Part shown: positions 1-21,284 of the stretch, piece by piece
How positions within the stretch are numbered: the stretch's first letter is position 1
Layout of the letters: each line of letters starts with the position of its first letter
Translations under genes and position numbers: made by a program
DNA from: Cinnamomum chago
Lineage: Eukaryota; Streptophyta; Magnoliopsida; Laurales; Lauraceae
Length of the DNA stretch: 64,000 bases
Direction: 5' to 3'
NCBI GenBank assembly: GCA_038049695.1
Contig: CP142453.1
Span: 128,315,001-128,379,000, forward strand
Notes under the pieces: generated by a model
Database searches by the model: none
Seen by the model: the letters and a program-made list of their open reading frames with translations, nothing else
What the model was told of the DNA's origin: nothing

Positions 1-3000
1 GTTAATCAGATAAACCAAGTAGGCCCTACTTTATATGTGATTGAAAACCCCAACTACTCTTTTGGGTAAGGCTGATTTTGAACCATTTCATGTCCAGGTG
101 ATTTAGTTATTGGGCCTAATTTTCAAGGCTTAGATCAATCTTATTGCAAATATATTGTGTAGCTTTCTTTATTTTTTCTATTTTCATAGTTTCCCCCTTA
201 TCAAGGTTCTCTAACACCAACAATAGAATTGGCACAGCCACACTCCTACAAAACACAGCCCAAATCTAGCCAGACCTAGATCCATTCCAGCCCATCAAAA
301 GCATATACTTTTGAAGGACTTGTTGAGAGAAGTAAATGGATGGTGAAGATTGTCCAATCAGCTTGATTATCACCTAATTCATTTTAAGATCGCTGGATGA
401 ACATGTGAGAACCATGTAAATTCATTAATTAAAAATAAGAAGGAACAAGTGTTCTACACTCAAGGTTTTCAATTAGATCCCCCAATTATCAACTCGTTTC
501 CTTTAACAGGGTTTCTTTTTCCATTGCAATCTTAGAAGAAGACTCTTTGGAAGTTTGAATGCAATTTTCCAATGTTTCCTTCCACCCAATCATGTTTATT
601 ATACTATAGTTTATGTTAAGACCAATGCTTAAACATTATTGAAATTACACGCACAATAACGTATCTAAGCATGTGCCCAAAATCCATAAAAGAATGTGAA
701 TTCATTAGCTAAGCTGATATTAGAAATTGAAGGATCTAGTCAAACACTCAACCCAATTGGTGGCATTTTTGCCTTTTTTTTTTCCTTATATTTTCAAAAA
801 AGATCTGGTTTTGATGTCCTAACTCCAAGATCCTAGGTTCAAACTTCAAAAAAAGTTTTCTCCATTTTTAAACAATGAGGCCTACCTGTGTTCAATTGTA
901 ACCGTTACACCTACCAAGCATGCAACAGATTGGCATTGATGCCCATCCAACAAATTCATAAAAACTGCACTAAAAAAACTATTACTATTAGACTTTAAGG
1001 GCCCTAAGAGGAGGATTAAGATCCCCTAACCCAAATAAAACCCTCAGTCAAAGTGATCTCATCTCCTAACCCTTGATTAGCAAGCATTTAAAAAAGTGAG
1101 GAGCACTTCTACTAACTAAACCTGGATTTGTCTCTTGTGGGCAAAACTGAGAGGTTCAGTGCCAGGACCCAAGGCCTTACATAGTTGCAGCTCTCTTCTC
1201 CTCTGCTCTGTTTTTTGTCACTGTTTTTTCGTTTGGCCTCCTTATCCTTTGTAATCTTTTTATAGGGGGGCTTGGTTTTTTTTCCCTTAGCCCTTGACCC
1301 TTGAGTTCTTTTCTCTTAATACTATTTGCATTTTAGCAAAGAAACAAAAAAACCTAAGAATGCAGCAATGTAACATTTTTTTGGGAAACCTAGCCAAGGC
1401 GGTTGGAGCCCAAGAGAGACACACGCATACCGGAAGAGAGCCCGCATAAGCAGGAAGAAGGTTTATACAAGTGGGAAAGGAGCCTGTCTAAGCAGTAATG
1501 TATACATTGAACATTGGTGTGGAGAGAAGAATCCTTGGTGACACCAATCTCTATATAACAGTAATTGTAATCAGGCTAGCTAAATGCATCACCGACTACT
1601 GATCACTGTGGTTTTGACGGCTAACCACAGCGATTAAGCGTACTGTACTATTTAAAATGGAAAAAGAAAAAACTGAATGTGTCTCTTGGAAAGATGTTCT
1701 TGTTGTCACATACACCAAAAGCAATGGCAAAGAGTGGATTCAGATTGGATGGTTAAGTTGTAAACAATATGAGAAAAAGACTTAAAGCAGTTCCCTCTTT
1801 ATTCATCTTGCTTTAATACAAACTGGTGCAAATCTATTGTATTCTAAGCAATTATTCAGAGCTGTTGGAGGTATGGACCACAAGGCTAAATGGCGCCACA
1901 TTGTAGGTCGAAAGGCAGGATTGACTGGTTCAGTCATTGGGTTGGATTGACTCAAAGAACTTGATGCATCTAGTGAGTAGGACAAAAGTATTTACAACTT
2001 TATCTTTAATTATAGAGTAACTTAGACAAGTGGTTCTTCTTGGCCTACATCTCAAACTGGATTGGACTATAAATGCAAACCTAGTCAAATCATTAGTGGT
2101 TTTAACAAAAACCATATACGCCCTAAAAAAAACATGTTTAGTTAAGAAAACCATCAATTTAAAAGAAAATGAAGCTCCCTGTTCTTCAATACTGTTGGAA
2201 GATCGTTTGATGAAGATTTACAACAACCAATCAAGATCAATGAAAATTTACCCAATGATCTATCAAATTAATCTTTGAAAACAATCTTTTTATTATTGGT
2301 TTGATTAGAATTTAATGATAGAATTGGTTTTCATGACTCAAAAAAAAAAAGGGTATTTTTAGACCGAGTTGACCCATTGAGTTTTGAACTCTATGTCACA
2401 TGTAGCTTCAATTTGGTAAAATAAAGCATCCTACTAACAAAACAAGTATTAAAGTAGGGTCACATGAATCATGATATCCCAATAAGGTGACTTTAGGAGC
2501 AGCTTTCCCAGCCTTTCACCACACCATCAACATGAAATTATAATGAAATGCCATTGGGGAAAGATAGTCAGTACATAAAAGGAAATTAAGAGACTCAAAG
2601 GTTGTAGGACTTGGTCCCATTTTATAAAGAAGTACCCACTAGAAAAAAGAGATGATGCAGTTTAATATGATGAATTGCATTCCTTTCTGTCATAAGAGTA
2701 ATGTGGCATGTTAGTGGGATTGAATCCCTTATCCCATAGTAGGAGATTGGTTGTGAGTGGAGTGAGCATAAAGAGCCACCAAACAATGAAGATTTTGATG
2801 GGCTGCATGGCAATGCCATGAACAAAACGTGCAGACAGAGGTGATTGAAATGAATTCTCTATGCACTAGACTTTTGTTGAGGATTCTGTTCTTTTTTCCC
2901 TTTCACTTTCACAAGAGATTACAAACAAGCTTTCTCATACACATGAACGATATAAAGTCAAATAGTTCAATTGAACTGTTAGACTTGGGCCTTACAATGG

Positions 3001-6000
3001 ATTTGGTATATCATTCAATTTAAAGACTCTTTGATCTTCAAAAATTACTACACCTTTGGACCTGGATCATTCCAAAATCTGTGGAATGATTTTTCAAGCC
3101 AAGGATGAATAAGGTTGCAACTGGGCAAAGCCTGACAAATACAGGATTGTCCAGGCACAGCCCAGATATCTGTGGGGCCTAATTCTCAGTATGGTGCCAG
3201 TACATTGGGCTGAGAGTGAGCTCCAACCAGCTCATCAGTCAAGCTCTATGCTTGCATTGGGCAGTGAAGGTCCTGTTATCGGGCCATTAGGCATACAGAT
3301 GCTCTGGCTGAGCCCATTTAGCTACAAAGAGAGAAAATAAGGCCCCATCTCAGCTTACAGCCCTATAGACATGGTGGGCTCGACTGGCACATGTACAATT
3401 ACTATAAAATTTAGCATAAAGCAATATAGAGATTGTTCAAGCTCCCTTCCTAGAGCATGTGAGGAATTCAAAAAATACTGTGAGATTCTTGACTAAATGG
3501 GTGCATTTAAGGTCACTTAGCTCGCTGGCATTGTGGGTTTATCATTGCTCCTGAAATCGTAACGATGCCATGGTGTGGGCAATATTCAGGTATGGTTTTC
3601 TACCACTTTTATCATGCATAATGTAACAATTTCTATGCGACAGTTACTGGCAATCATGGGTTTGATGTAAATGTACAAACAAGTATCAAAGCAGCCAAAT
3701 CATGTTTATACAGAAAACTTGTTGATGATTTTGTTGCATCACTACCCGAGTTGCAGTGATTGATGTCAATATGATCAGTTCTTCACTGATTCTGTGATGT
3801 TATACACCAATATAGAAAAATCAGAAACAATGAGATCTGATTCATAGTGATATGCATTCTTCTTGATAATAGATTAGAGTTTAGGCTTCAAAGATCTCCA
3901 CTTATCAAATGGTTTAGATGCAAAAGACTTATTAAAAGAAGGTGACTTGGCTGAGACTCCCCTATATTTGATGCGGTTTTTCATCAAAATGAGACTATTC
4001 GGGAAAGTCGAGAGTCAACTCAGGAGTTTCCAATCTTGATGCAAACCGGTTTTATGCCTTTTTTTTTTCTTTTTATTCGTTCATATGTAGATTACAATTT
4101 ACAGTTGTATGGGATTTACTGCCTTTTGCTACAGATATAAATCTTTGAAGGATCATCCTGACAAAAGTATCATGCAATTAAATTCCATTTGCAATTGCCT
4201 CCAGAATAATTGGAAGGTACTCATTGCTCATTGTTGTGACCACAAGGCTGCAATTTGAGTTAGCTTACCTTTCAAAAAGAAAAAAAATAAAAACACAGCA
4301 ATGATCTAGATTCAGCATGACAAGGTCCACTGTATAATGGCCAAGATCTTCCACTGTGTATGATTTTTGGGGTCATTAATTATCCGTAGGAGTGGCTAGT
4401 AAATTTTCTCATTATCGGCATGTCATGAGCAACAATGTAATAGAAAACTACCAGTTATACAAAAGGGTTGATAATGAGACACAGTTTACCATATTTTTTA
4501 GCATGTTCGCATGCAAAAACCACCAAAATGGACAAAATGGATAATCATTCTTAGCCTTGTACCTTGTGTTTGTTGCAGATCAATTGTTGTTGCATCTGAT
4601 GTTCATAAAAAACAGACACACAATCCCTCATGGCCAGTCTTCTATTTGTAAGGATTTTACTCATTTTATCTTGATACTAAACTGCTTCTTCAGTAGAGAA
4701 AAAATATTGCTGCTTTTGAAGGTCGGTGCTATTTGGACATAAATACAGAAATATCTTACATGGATTTCATTGCTACACATATGCATGATTGTTAATCACA
4801 ACCATTGATTGATGGTCCTAAATGCTAGATTTCCAGAACAGACCAACAACAACTAGAATATCTTGTTGCATGAAATGGATCATTGATCTTTTTTTAAAAT
4901 CCTTTCTTAGATGTATGGCCAGGCGATGATCATGAGCTTATCCACTACTTATTTACTGTTGTAGAAGATTTATACATGTTAAGACACAATGTTTATGTAG
5001 TCTTGTATTGGACAAGCTTCGAATTTCCCTGAAAATGGCCAATGATATATCCTATTAAGTATTGTATTGGCTCAGACCATGGACCTAATTTTTGTATTTC
5101 TAGCAACGTAGGAAAACTCAGGAAGTTGAGTCGTGACTTGCAAAGTTACCTCGTTCTAATGAATTACCAAGTGAAATATAGAGAGGAAACAGCCGAGCAA
5201 CCTCCTTTTGATCATTTGTTTGCATTCTGAACTAGTTGATACATTGATTCGATTCTAAATAATGCTTGTGTCTTGGAGTTAACAATTAAAAAAGATAATT
5301 GTAATTTAGTTTGAGACTTATATTTTATATTCTATCTTCAATGTTTGCGCTTAAAAATTATATCATATGCAAGATTTTTTGATTTTCTTTCTTATAGTAT
5401 TTTTCTTGCACATGGAAGTTTATTAATTTGAATTGATTATCATGAATATATGTAAAAAAATAAAAAAGAATATTTATATTTTAGAAGTATTTAGTCTATT
5501 TTTAGATATTATTAGGATTGTTATATAAAAAGCCTGACTCTCCTGAGTGACTGTCTCAACTCTCTAGGAGTCGGTTTTTTTAGCTGAAAAATCTAAAGCC
5601 TGAGTCCCCAGTTTTTCTAACCTTGGTTTGCATGCCAAGCGTGACCTAATAATCCTGATTAATAATTGGGCCAGGCTCAAGCTTAAAATTGTAGGACACA
5701 AAGGCATTGCCAACGCTGGCCCTCATAAGCCTTTTAAAGGAAATGAATCATCTGCAAAGGTTTTTAATTTTCTTCAGCTTTTTTCTTAGGTCTCTTGGGT
5801 TCTTCTCTAGCCATTGCTCAAATCTAGCGTTAGTGGCTGTAGCCTCCTTGGTGGTCATCATCGACTCACCATCTAAGGTGAGTTTCCCTCTTCCTTCTTT
5901 TTACTTTATTTTGGCCCCCTTTGGATCATTGGAAACTCTGTTGTAACTCTAATTACCTATCATTGGTTAAAATGAAGAGGATAATTTCTCCCTGTGGAAT

Positions 6001-6470
6001 CTGAAATCCCAAGTGGAAGCCTATGAGATTTTTTATGGATGCCCTTAATTCAGGGATCTTTTTTAGTAGGTGATAAGGATTAAGGCTGTCAAAGGGTAGA
6101 AGCCAACATTGTTCAAGTCCTATCCTCAATATATGCTAGTTGGGCCCACGGCGGACAAACGGCCTACACTGCCTAGGCATTTTATCCAGCTTTGCAAGCC
6201 ATGGCAAGTTGGGGCAGACTGGGGGGCGGCACTGTGTGCAGAAGAAAGTTTTTGAGAGGGCCACATATAAAAAATGCATGTAGCTTTCAAATATATAGGG
6301 GATTTTTTGAAAACTTTGAAGGGACCATATGTAAGAAGTTATATAATTTTATAAAAAGAAAGGGGGTTTTCTGAAATTTGTGGGGGGAGGGGGGGTTGGG
6401 CCAGGGTGGGCCAGCCCCCCATTGGTTCCGCCAGTGAGGGCAAGGCCAAGGTTCACACACACCACACAAC
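1..6470. other. Gene-free intergenic region
   Basis: No open frame here exceeds about 80 codons, and none resembles a known protein or carries plausible splice structure. The sequence is AT-rich with short homopolymers. A weak inverted similarity links about 3950-4040 with about 5538-5620 (both contain CTCAGGAG next to GAGAGT-type blocks), which may be the decayed ends of an old 1.7-kb transposon. Around 6180-6440 is a G-rich stretch whose reverse complement begins with a GGCGGAACCA-type sequence, seen at the edge of many decayed plant transposons. I see no RNA gene. Confidence 0.6.
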
Positions 6471-6506
6471 ACACACACACAAAGATATATATATATATAT
6501 AGCGAA

Positions 6507-6894
6507 ATGTTCCTATGAGAGTAATTTTCATACTACTGTAAGAGTAAGAAATACAAGCCATTGAATCTATATCTAGATCCAACGGCCTAATAAAAAAGCA
6601 ACGGAAACCAAAAAGCAAAAAAACCCTCCTTTATTTTCACTCTCCCGCTCGTACCAAAATTAAACATCAAACATTTATCTTTTTAGGCAATTGGATCTGG
6701 ATGTGGATCGAATGACTTAGATTTCTTATTCTCACTGTTGAGATCTAGGGCCTACGAGAAGAGATCAATTACGCACAGAGAACACAAGATTTACGTGGTT
6801 GAGTCTTTATTTATAATATCAGCCCTTATTAATTACTAGTGAGCCATACTAATTAACACTCACGATAGTGTGAGAGTTACTCTCATACGAGCAT
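6507..6894. mobile_element. Foldback MITE with long terminal inverted repeats
   Basis: The left end (ATGTTCCTATGAGAGTAA...) and the reverse complement of the right end (ATGCTCGTATGAGAGTAA...) match over about 35 bases. The pairing continues further in: about 6540-6590 (GTAAGAGTAAGAAAT...CTAGATCCAACGGCC) pairs with about 6686-6735. It has no coding capacity and lies between TA-rich microsatellites, so a target duplication cannot be read. The right arm is interrupted by a separate insertion at 6736-6858; without it and one 5-bp duplication the element is about 260 bp with arms of about 85 bp. The superfamily is not determined. Confidence 0.7.
6736..6858. mobile_element. Very short solo LTR (TRIM/SMART-like) inside the MITE
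   Basis: The 123-bp insert begins TGTTGA and ends TTAACA, the TG...CA form of an LTR with near-inverted termini. It is flanked on both sides by the same 5-bp word CTCAC (6731-6735 and 6859-6863), the target-duplication length used by LTR-retrotransposon integrases. It contains GATTTACGTGGTT, a stretch I associate with very short plant LTRs. There is no primer-binding site, polypurine tract or second LTR, so it looks like a solo LTR left by recombination. Confidence 0.65.
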
Positions 6895-7427
6895 CTATTA
6901 TATATATATTTATATATATATAGAAAATCAATTTCTTTTATATTTGAGTTTGATAAAAAAAAAAAAAGGCATTGCACTAAGTTCTCATGAATTAAATACC
7001 GAATAAACAAATAAAGCTTATATATGAAAAGAAAAGAAACCCTCTCATAGTTTCCTCTATGGCATGCTATTGATATTTTGAGGCATTTTGTTTTTCAAGC
7101 TGTGGCACATCCAAGAAGTGGGAATTGAATTAAAATAGAATGCTAAACAATAGACATAATAGCTAAAGAGAAGTGACGCTATGCTATTAAAAATCCATAC
7201 AAGAACCACATAAAGTCATACGAAAATAAACCCACATACATGATTAAATAAATCCACATATAACACAATTGAACATAGATAAGCCATTAACAAAAATCAC
7301 ATATAAATCATGAATTGACTTACTTATATAAAACCGACATAAGAATCACATGAAAATCACATGACAATCGTACAAAAAATTAATAAAAGAATCACATAGG
7401 AGCCTACCTCAAATCAATTCACACACA

Positions 7428-7537
7428 TATATATCTATATATATATATATCTATATATATATATATATATCTATATATATATATATATATATCTATATAT
7501 ATATATATATATATCTATATATATATATATATATATG
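7428..7537. repeat. Interrupted (TA)n microsatellite
   Basis: About 110 bases of alternating TA, interrupted at regular intervals by CTA so that blocks of increasing length repeat (ATCTATATATATAT...). It is part of the AT-rich intergenic sequence and has no coding content. Confidence 0.9.
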
Positions 7538-7602
7538 GCTTACTTGGGGTTCCACTTGGGAATGGGATTGTTGGATCTCTTCATCTTATTAGGGTTTACA
7601 TG

Positions 7603-8450
7603 ATTAGGGGTGCTCATGGACCGGGCTTGGAAATTTTGTTTAAGGCTGGGCTCGGATATTTTATTTTGGCCCGTTTAATAGATGGGTTGGGCTTGGACTC
7701 GATTGTAGAGAGCCCAAAGCCTGGCCCGTCTGAAAGTCAGTAATAGGAATTATGAAGAAAGGGGAGAATGAGTTCGAATTGTGGTGCTTTTACAAAGAAT
7801 GATCGAGACAAAACCATTTAAACTACACAAACCCACCTTCTAACTTATCACTCTTTTTAAATTATTCATCAATGTTAGAATAGGCTCGGGCCTAGGCCTG
7901 GCTTAGACATACAGAACGGCCCTAGAGTACATGTGTATATAATATGGGCCCTATCTCATCTTCCTAATATTTTCATCAACAGCCAATAAGTTTTACCCTT
8001 TCTAAATTTGACTTGTCAATCTAACGGCACAAAGTCTATTTTAATGAGTGTAAAATGGGAAAAAAGAAAAAGAAAGGACTAGTGTAGTTCAGTGGAGTCC
8101 TAGTTTAATGGTCCGTTCAATGGGTGCGCCGGTGGGCATAGGATAATGTATATAACAAAAATAAGTGGGCCGGGCCCACTATTGTCGAAGGTCGTCCCTT
8201 AAATTGGCTAATCGGCGAAGATTTTATCCACGCTTGACCATCAGGCTTTAAAAAAAAACACAAAAACTCATCATTTTGTAGGCCTTTGGAGGGCCAAGTA
8301 CTATTATAGACGGCCCAAAAGACAACCTAAAATGACAATTGAAAATCAAGCACCACTTCACTACAACGAAAACCAATAGAATTGTCACAATTAAACAACC
8401 GAGTTTATGACTAATTACAAGAAGTTTGCTTGATTTACAAACAAAATAGG
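7603..8450. other. Gene-free stretch with a possible decayed hAT end
   Basis: At about 7604 the sequence TAGGGGTGCTCATGGACCGGG has the T/CAGGGGTG...CCGGG form common at plant hAT transposon ends. No matching inverted end (CCCGG...CACCCCTA) occurs in the following 900 bases, so at most a one-ended relic remains. The rest is anonymous intergenic DNA. Confidence 0.3.
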
Positions 8451-8460
8451 TTTACCATCA

Positions 8461-8676
8461 AATGGGCCTTTTTTTTCTCTTCCTTCCCTGGCTTATAAAT
8501 TTTGGCCTTGACAGAGCTCTTTTACTTCCTCTTGTTCTTTTTTATCCATCAGGTCCATAGGCTAATTTATTAAGGCCCAGAGTATTCTTTGAGCTGGGCT
8601 CTGACATTTCCAACTAGGCCCATGTCTTGTTCTCTTTTAGGTTAAGTTAAAAGAGGAGAGAAGCACTGGCCCAGCA
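8461..8676 (+). promoter_or_regulatory. Cluster of TGGGCY (site II) motifs upstream of U2B''
   Basis: Several copies of TGGGCC/TGGGCT, on either strand, lie within about 300 bases of the U2B'' start: near 8463, 8573, 8594, 8617 and 8669. Site II elements are bound by TCP factors and are typical of plant housekeeping promoters, which suits a core spliceosome gene. GGGCC words are common throughout this window, so part of the cluster could be background. No convincing TATA box is seen. Confidence 0.4.
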
Positions 8677-8773
8677 TAAGACCTAGCCCTACTTTATTCG
8701 ATTTCTACTCTGATTTGGTTCTGTTTCGAAACACTCTCTTCCAAGTCCCCCCCAATACAACAGGCAAGCGAAA

Positions 8774-18052
<9,279 letters not shown>

Positions 18053-21000
18053 TGAGATCTTTTTGTATTACTTGTTTTCCTTGTCTTCTTCTATGTTTCT
18101 TTTCTTTTTTTTTTTCATTTTCGTGTTCTTTTTTGCTATTTAACCATCTGCTGAAGTATTGTAGTCAGTTTGACTATCTCAGAATTGGCATAAAAACTGC
18201 CATACCCTCTTGGAAGGAGTGCCCCGTATTTATATTAATGTCTACAATGTACAATTACATGAGTACCCTTTAGGAAGGTTTAAAGGAAGGATATATACAA
18301 GGGTAGATTGAGAAGAACTAATTGACAAGTAGTTATTTGGAGGGAATCAATCTTGTAGCATTTTATCATGCTCTGCCGATGCACTCTTCTTCACAAGTTT
18401 CTCACCTTTTTATGATAAGTTCCATAGGGTTGCATTACTTAGCTTTATGGTCAACTAATGTTCTGTTTATTGTTACTTGGTATGAAGTAAAACTTTATGC
18501 AGGCTAGAAGCAACCTTCATCTGTACTTTTCTTTCATTCTAAAATGTTTATTGAATTGTTAGATCCATATGCGGTGGATATTTACACTGGATAGGTGTGC
18601 AAGTCGTTGAATGTTTGAATGTAGGGCTTGTAGTTTGACTATCCAACTATTGTATTTCGGACTGTTGATTTGATGACTCCTAGTCTAGGTTGGAGATATG
18701 CCACAAATCACCAATTAGGAAGATTCTATTACTGTCCATCCTTTTTAAAAGCCCTTTCTACAGGCATCTGCATTTTTGTTATATCTGACCTTCAATTTGT
18801 AGATGATCGGAATGTTTTACATATCCCCTACGGGGGTTCGGTTTTGGATCAACTCATGGGTTCACACATATGGACTGATGCATGAAATGGTCATGCAATT
18901 CCTCAGTTATGGTAAGATATGCATCTCTCTCTATATGGTTGGTGTTGCTGAAGTTAAATCTCCCTATATCTTTCCTGCGCTGTGCTGGCTTCCTTATTAA
19001 CTGTGTTGCTTGCTTGGCATTCATCAAACTGCTGTGCAATTTATTTGGATGTTTATATTGGGCTGTCTGTTTGTCAACAACTGAGATGGCAATTCAAGTA
19101 TTATCTTTGGTAGAATGAGGTCTAGATTGATTGTGATGGTCGGATTATAATTGGGGACCATCCATGCCATGAATCCCACTCTGGACTGGCTTGATGATTC
19201 CCACAATTTGAGCAATGGCAAGCTAATTGGATGTTCAATTGTATACTAAAATTGAAAGGGTGTATCATCAGTTCAGAATATAAATGTTGCATTTTCCACA
19301 CGCATGTAGGGATGGGCTCAAACTTATGGCAATGGCAAGCTAATTGTAGTTCGCTTAGCTAGAATAGCTAGGACCAGATACTGACCTAACTGAGAGAAGC
19401 AAGGCCAGTCCCCTCAAGTCTTGTGATGAAAAATGCATACCCGTGGCCTGTGAACCATGCCAAGTCGAGGCATTTTATTTGGCACAGGCTGCCTAGTCAT
19501 CAGGACCGTGGGCCTACTATATGATTCATGGAGAAGGTCAAAGAAAGAAATTCAAAACTCAGGAATTTTTAGATGAACCCAGCGAACAAGAGTCATGATT
19601 AGGTGTGGTAGGCGAGAAAACCATTGGTATGATTGCTACTTGGATTTTAGATTGTATTCTCTTTCCATTTCATTGGGTAACGGCACATTTGCAGGGCCTG
19701 ATTGACAGAATTCCAACAGACAATTTTTTTTTTTGAGTAATGTTCTGGTTACTTAAAAGGAGGAGCTTGCCCCAGATTTGTCAACGAGGAGCCATCATAG
19801 CAATGATGGCCCAAGTGTTAAAAAGAGGGACAAAGGTCAGCATTTTTAGTACTTGATATCCACAGAAACAATGACTCATTCCAGAGAGACAGGGCTGGCT
19901 TTGGAGAGACTGGACATAACACTCCAGCCCGGCCCATTTGGCTAAGCTACCTATTTGAATTTTGATGGGGTATACGTAGACTTGATACGTCCCACTAGCT
20001 TTTAAAATTTCTGGTTCTGATCATACCTTGACTTTACAGACATTCTTTAAAATAATATCAGTGATCATCTATTCTTACAATCTGCCGTCAGATCCAGCAA
20101 ACCCAATTTTCAGTACATAACTCATCCCTCTTCAATTTGGTGGGCCCTGCCAGCAGCCTTATGAGAGGATCTGGGCTCAAATCCCCATTAAAAACGGTTC
20201 TAACCATCTTCTTGAATGGTTTTAATAGAGACATTAACGAATGACATGTTGCCAAAGGTCCCGCATCCTTTGCACCCCCATGTAAAAGGTGTCAAATTCT
20301 TCTGTCAGTAACAGTGCCTCACATTTGATGTAAAGTAACAGTTGCACAGAAAGTACGGACGATTAGGGGCCCTAAACATTAAAGATGATCTAATAGTGGA
20401 CCCTATTATTTAGGGCGAGTAGGACCTTCACTTCAGAGCCCCAAAAGCCTAGCCCAGTCAATCCTAACCATCCATCAAAATGATCAATTGGTACTCCAAT
20501 TGCGGAATTGTTAGAGCATTAGATGGGCACACACAAAGCCCACCATCAATGGTGAAAACAAAGCCTATCTAATTATTTTTTTAGGTGGGCCCCACATGCA
20601 AATTCAATTCCAAAAATGGTTGGTTGTCTCACTTGTTTCTGAATCTGACCACAGTGATGAAGGCCCAAAGTGCCCAAACACCTTTACATTTGGGCAGATG
20701 AGCCCACAAATCGCGTGCAGAATTAACAAAGCCAACCTTATTCCAAGGTGGGCCCCACCTTGCACGCAATGACCCCATTTAACCTTTTGAGAAAAAGAAG
20801 AAGAAGAAGCACAAGCCGAGGGAAAGGGAGAAGAAGAAGAAGCTTTTGGCGAGGTTCCTTCCAAACTTGTTATCACGCGCGTCACGGTCACCAACTCTCG
20901 GGACTATTATTTCAACGTGCTCCCGCGACACACGCCGCTGATCCCTCTGAAACTTCTAACGTTTCTATCGTCTTATCTTGTAACCGAAACCGTTATTGAT

Positions 21001-21120
21001 CCTGAATCCTACGGTCAATACTGTCAGGATTATGGCGGGTGTTGATGCGGGACCATCTCCGTGATTATCGGCAAGGACTACCGAAATGGTGTCCTCCATC
21101 ATTATATCTACCGTCTTTTT
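18053..21120. other. U2B'' 3' UTR and intergenic spacer before SCAR
   Basis: The first 150-250 bases after the U2B'' stop are T-rich and probably 3' UTR. The remainder has no open frame resembling a protein and no clear transposon ends. GTGGGCCCCAC words occur near 20585 and 20748. The GA-rich stretch at 20788-20842 and the GC-rich region at 20870-20960 probably belong to the SCAR promoter. Confidence 0.55.
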
Positions 21121-21121
21121 C

Positions 21122-21284
21122 ACGCCTCTCTCTCTGCCTTTCTAAGTCTTGTCTCTCTGTTCTATAGCACTCTTGCAGAGCTCTAATGGTGAGATTGTAG
21201 AAGACGAGACGAGTCATTTGATGGTTGTCGTGGAAAAATAAGAGAAACCCATATCAGGAATAGAGGCATTGATCGGTAACAGAA
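21122..21284 (+). promoter_or_regulatory. Probable SCAR 5' leader with CT tract and two short upstream ORFs
   Basis: A pyrimidine-rich tract (CCTCTCTCTCTGCC at about 21126) is typical of plant promoters and 5' UTRs. Two upstream AUGs follow: 21186-21200 encodes four residues then TAG, and 21221-21241 encodes six residues then TAA. Both end before the SCAR start at 21285. If the transcript begins upstream of 21186 they could dampen translation. The transcription start is not visible in the sequence, so this is inference. Confidence 0.35.

Noticed and set aside
3950-5620. 1.7-kb transposon with inverted ends
   Set aside because: The inverted similarity is short and gapped, and no target duplication is visible.
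7603-7950. Complete hAT element starting TAGGGGTG
   Set aside because: No inverted right end or 8-bp duplication could be found.
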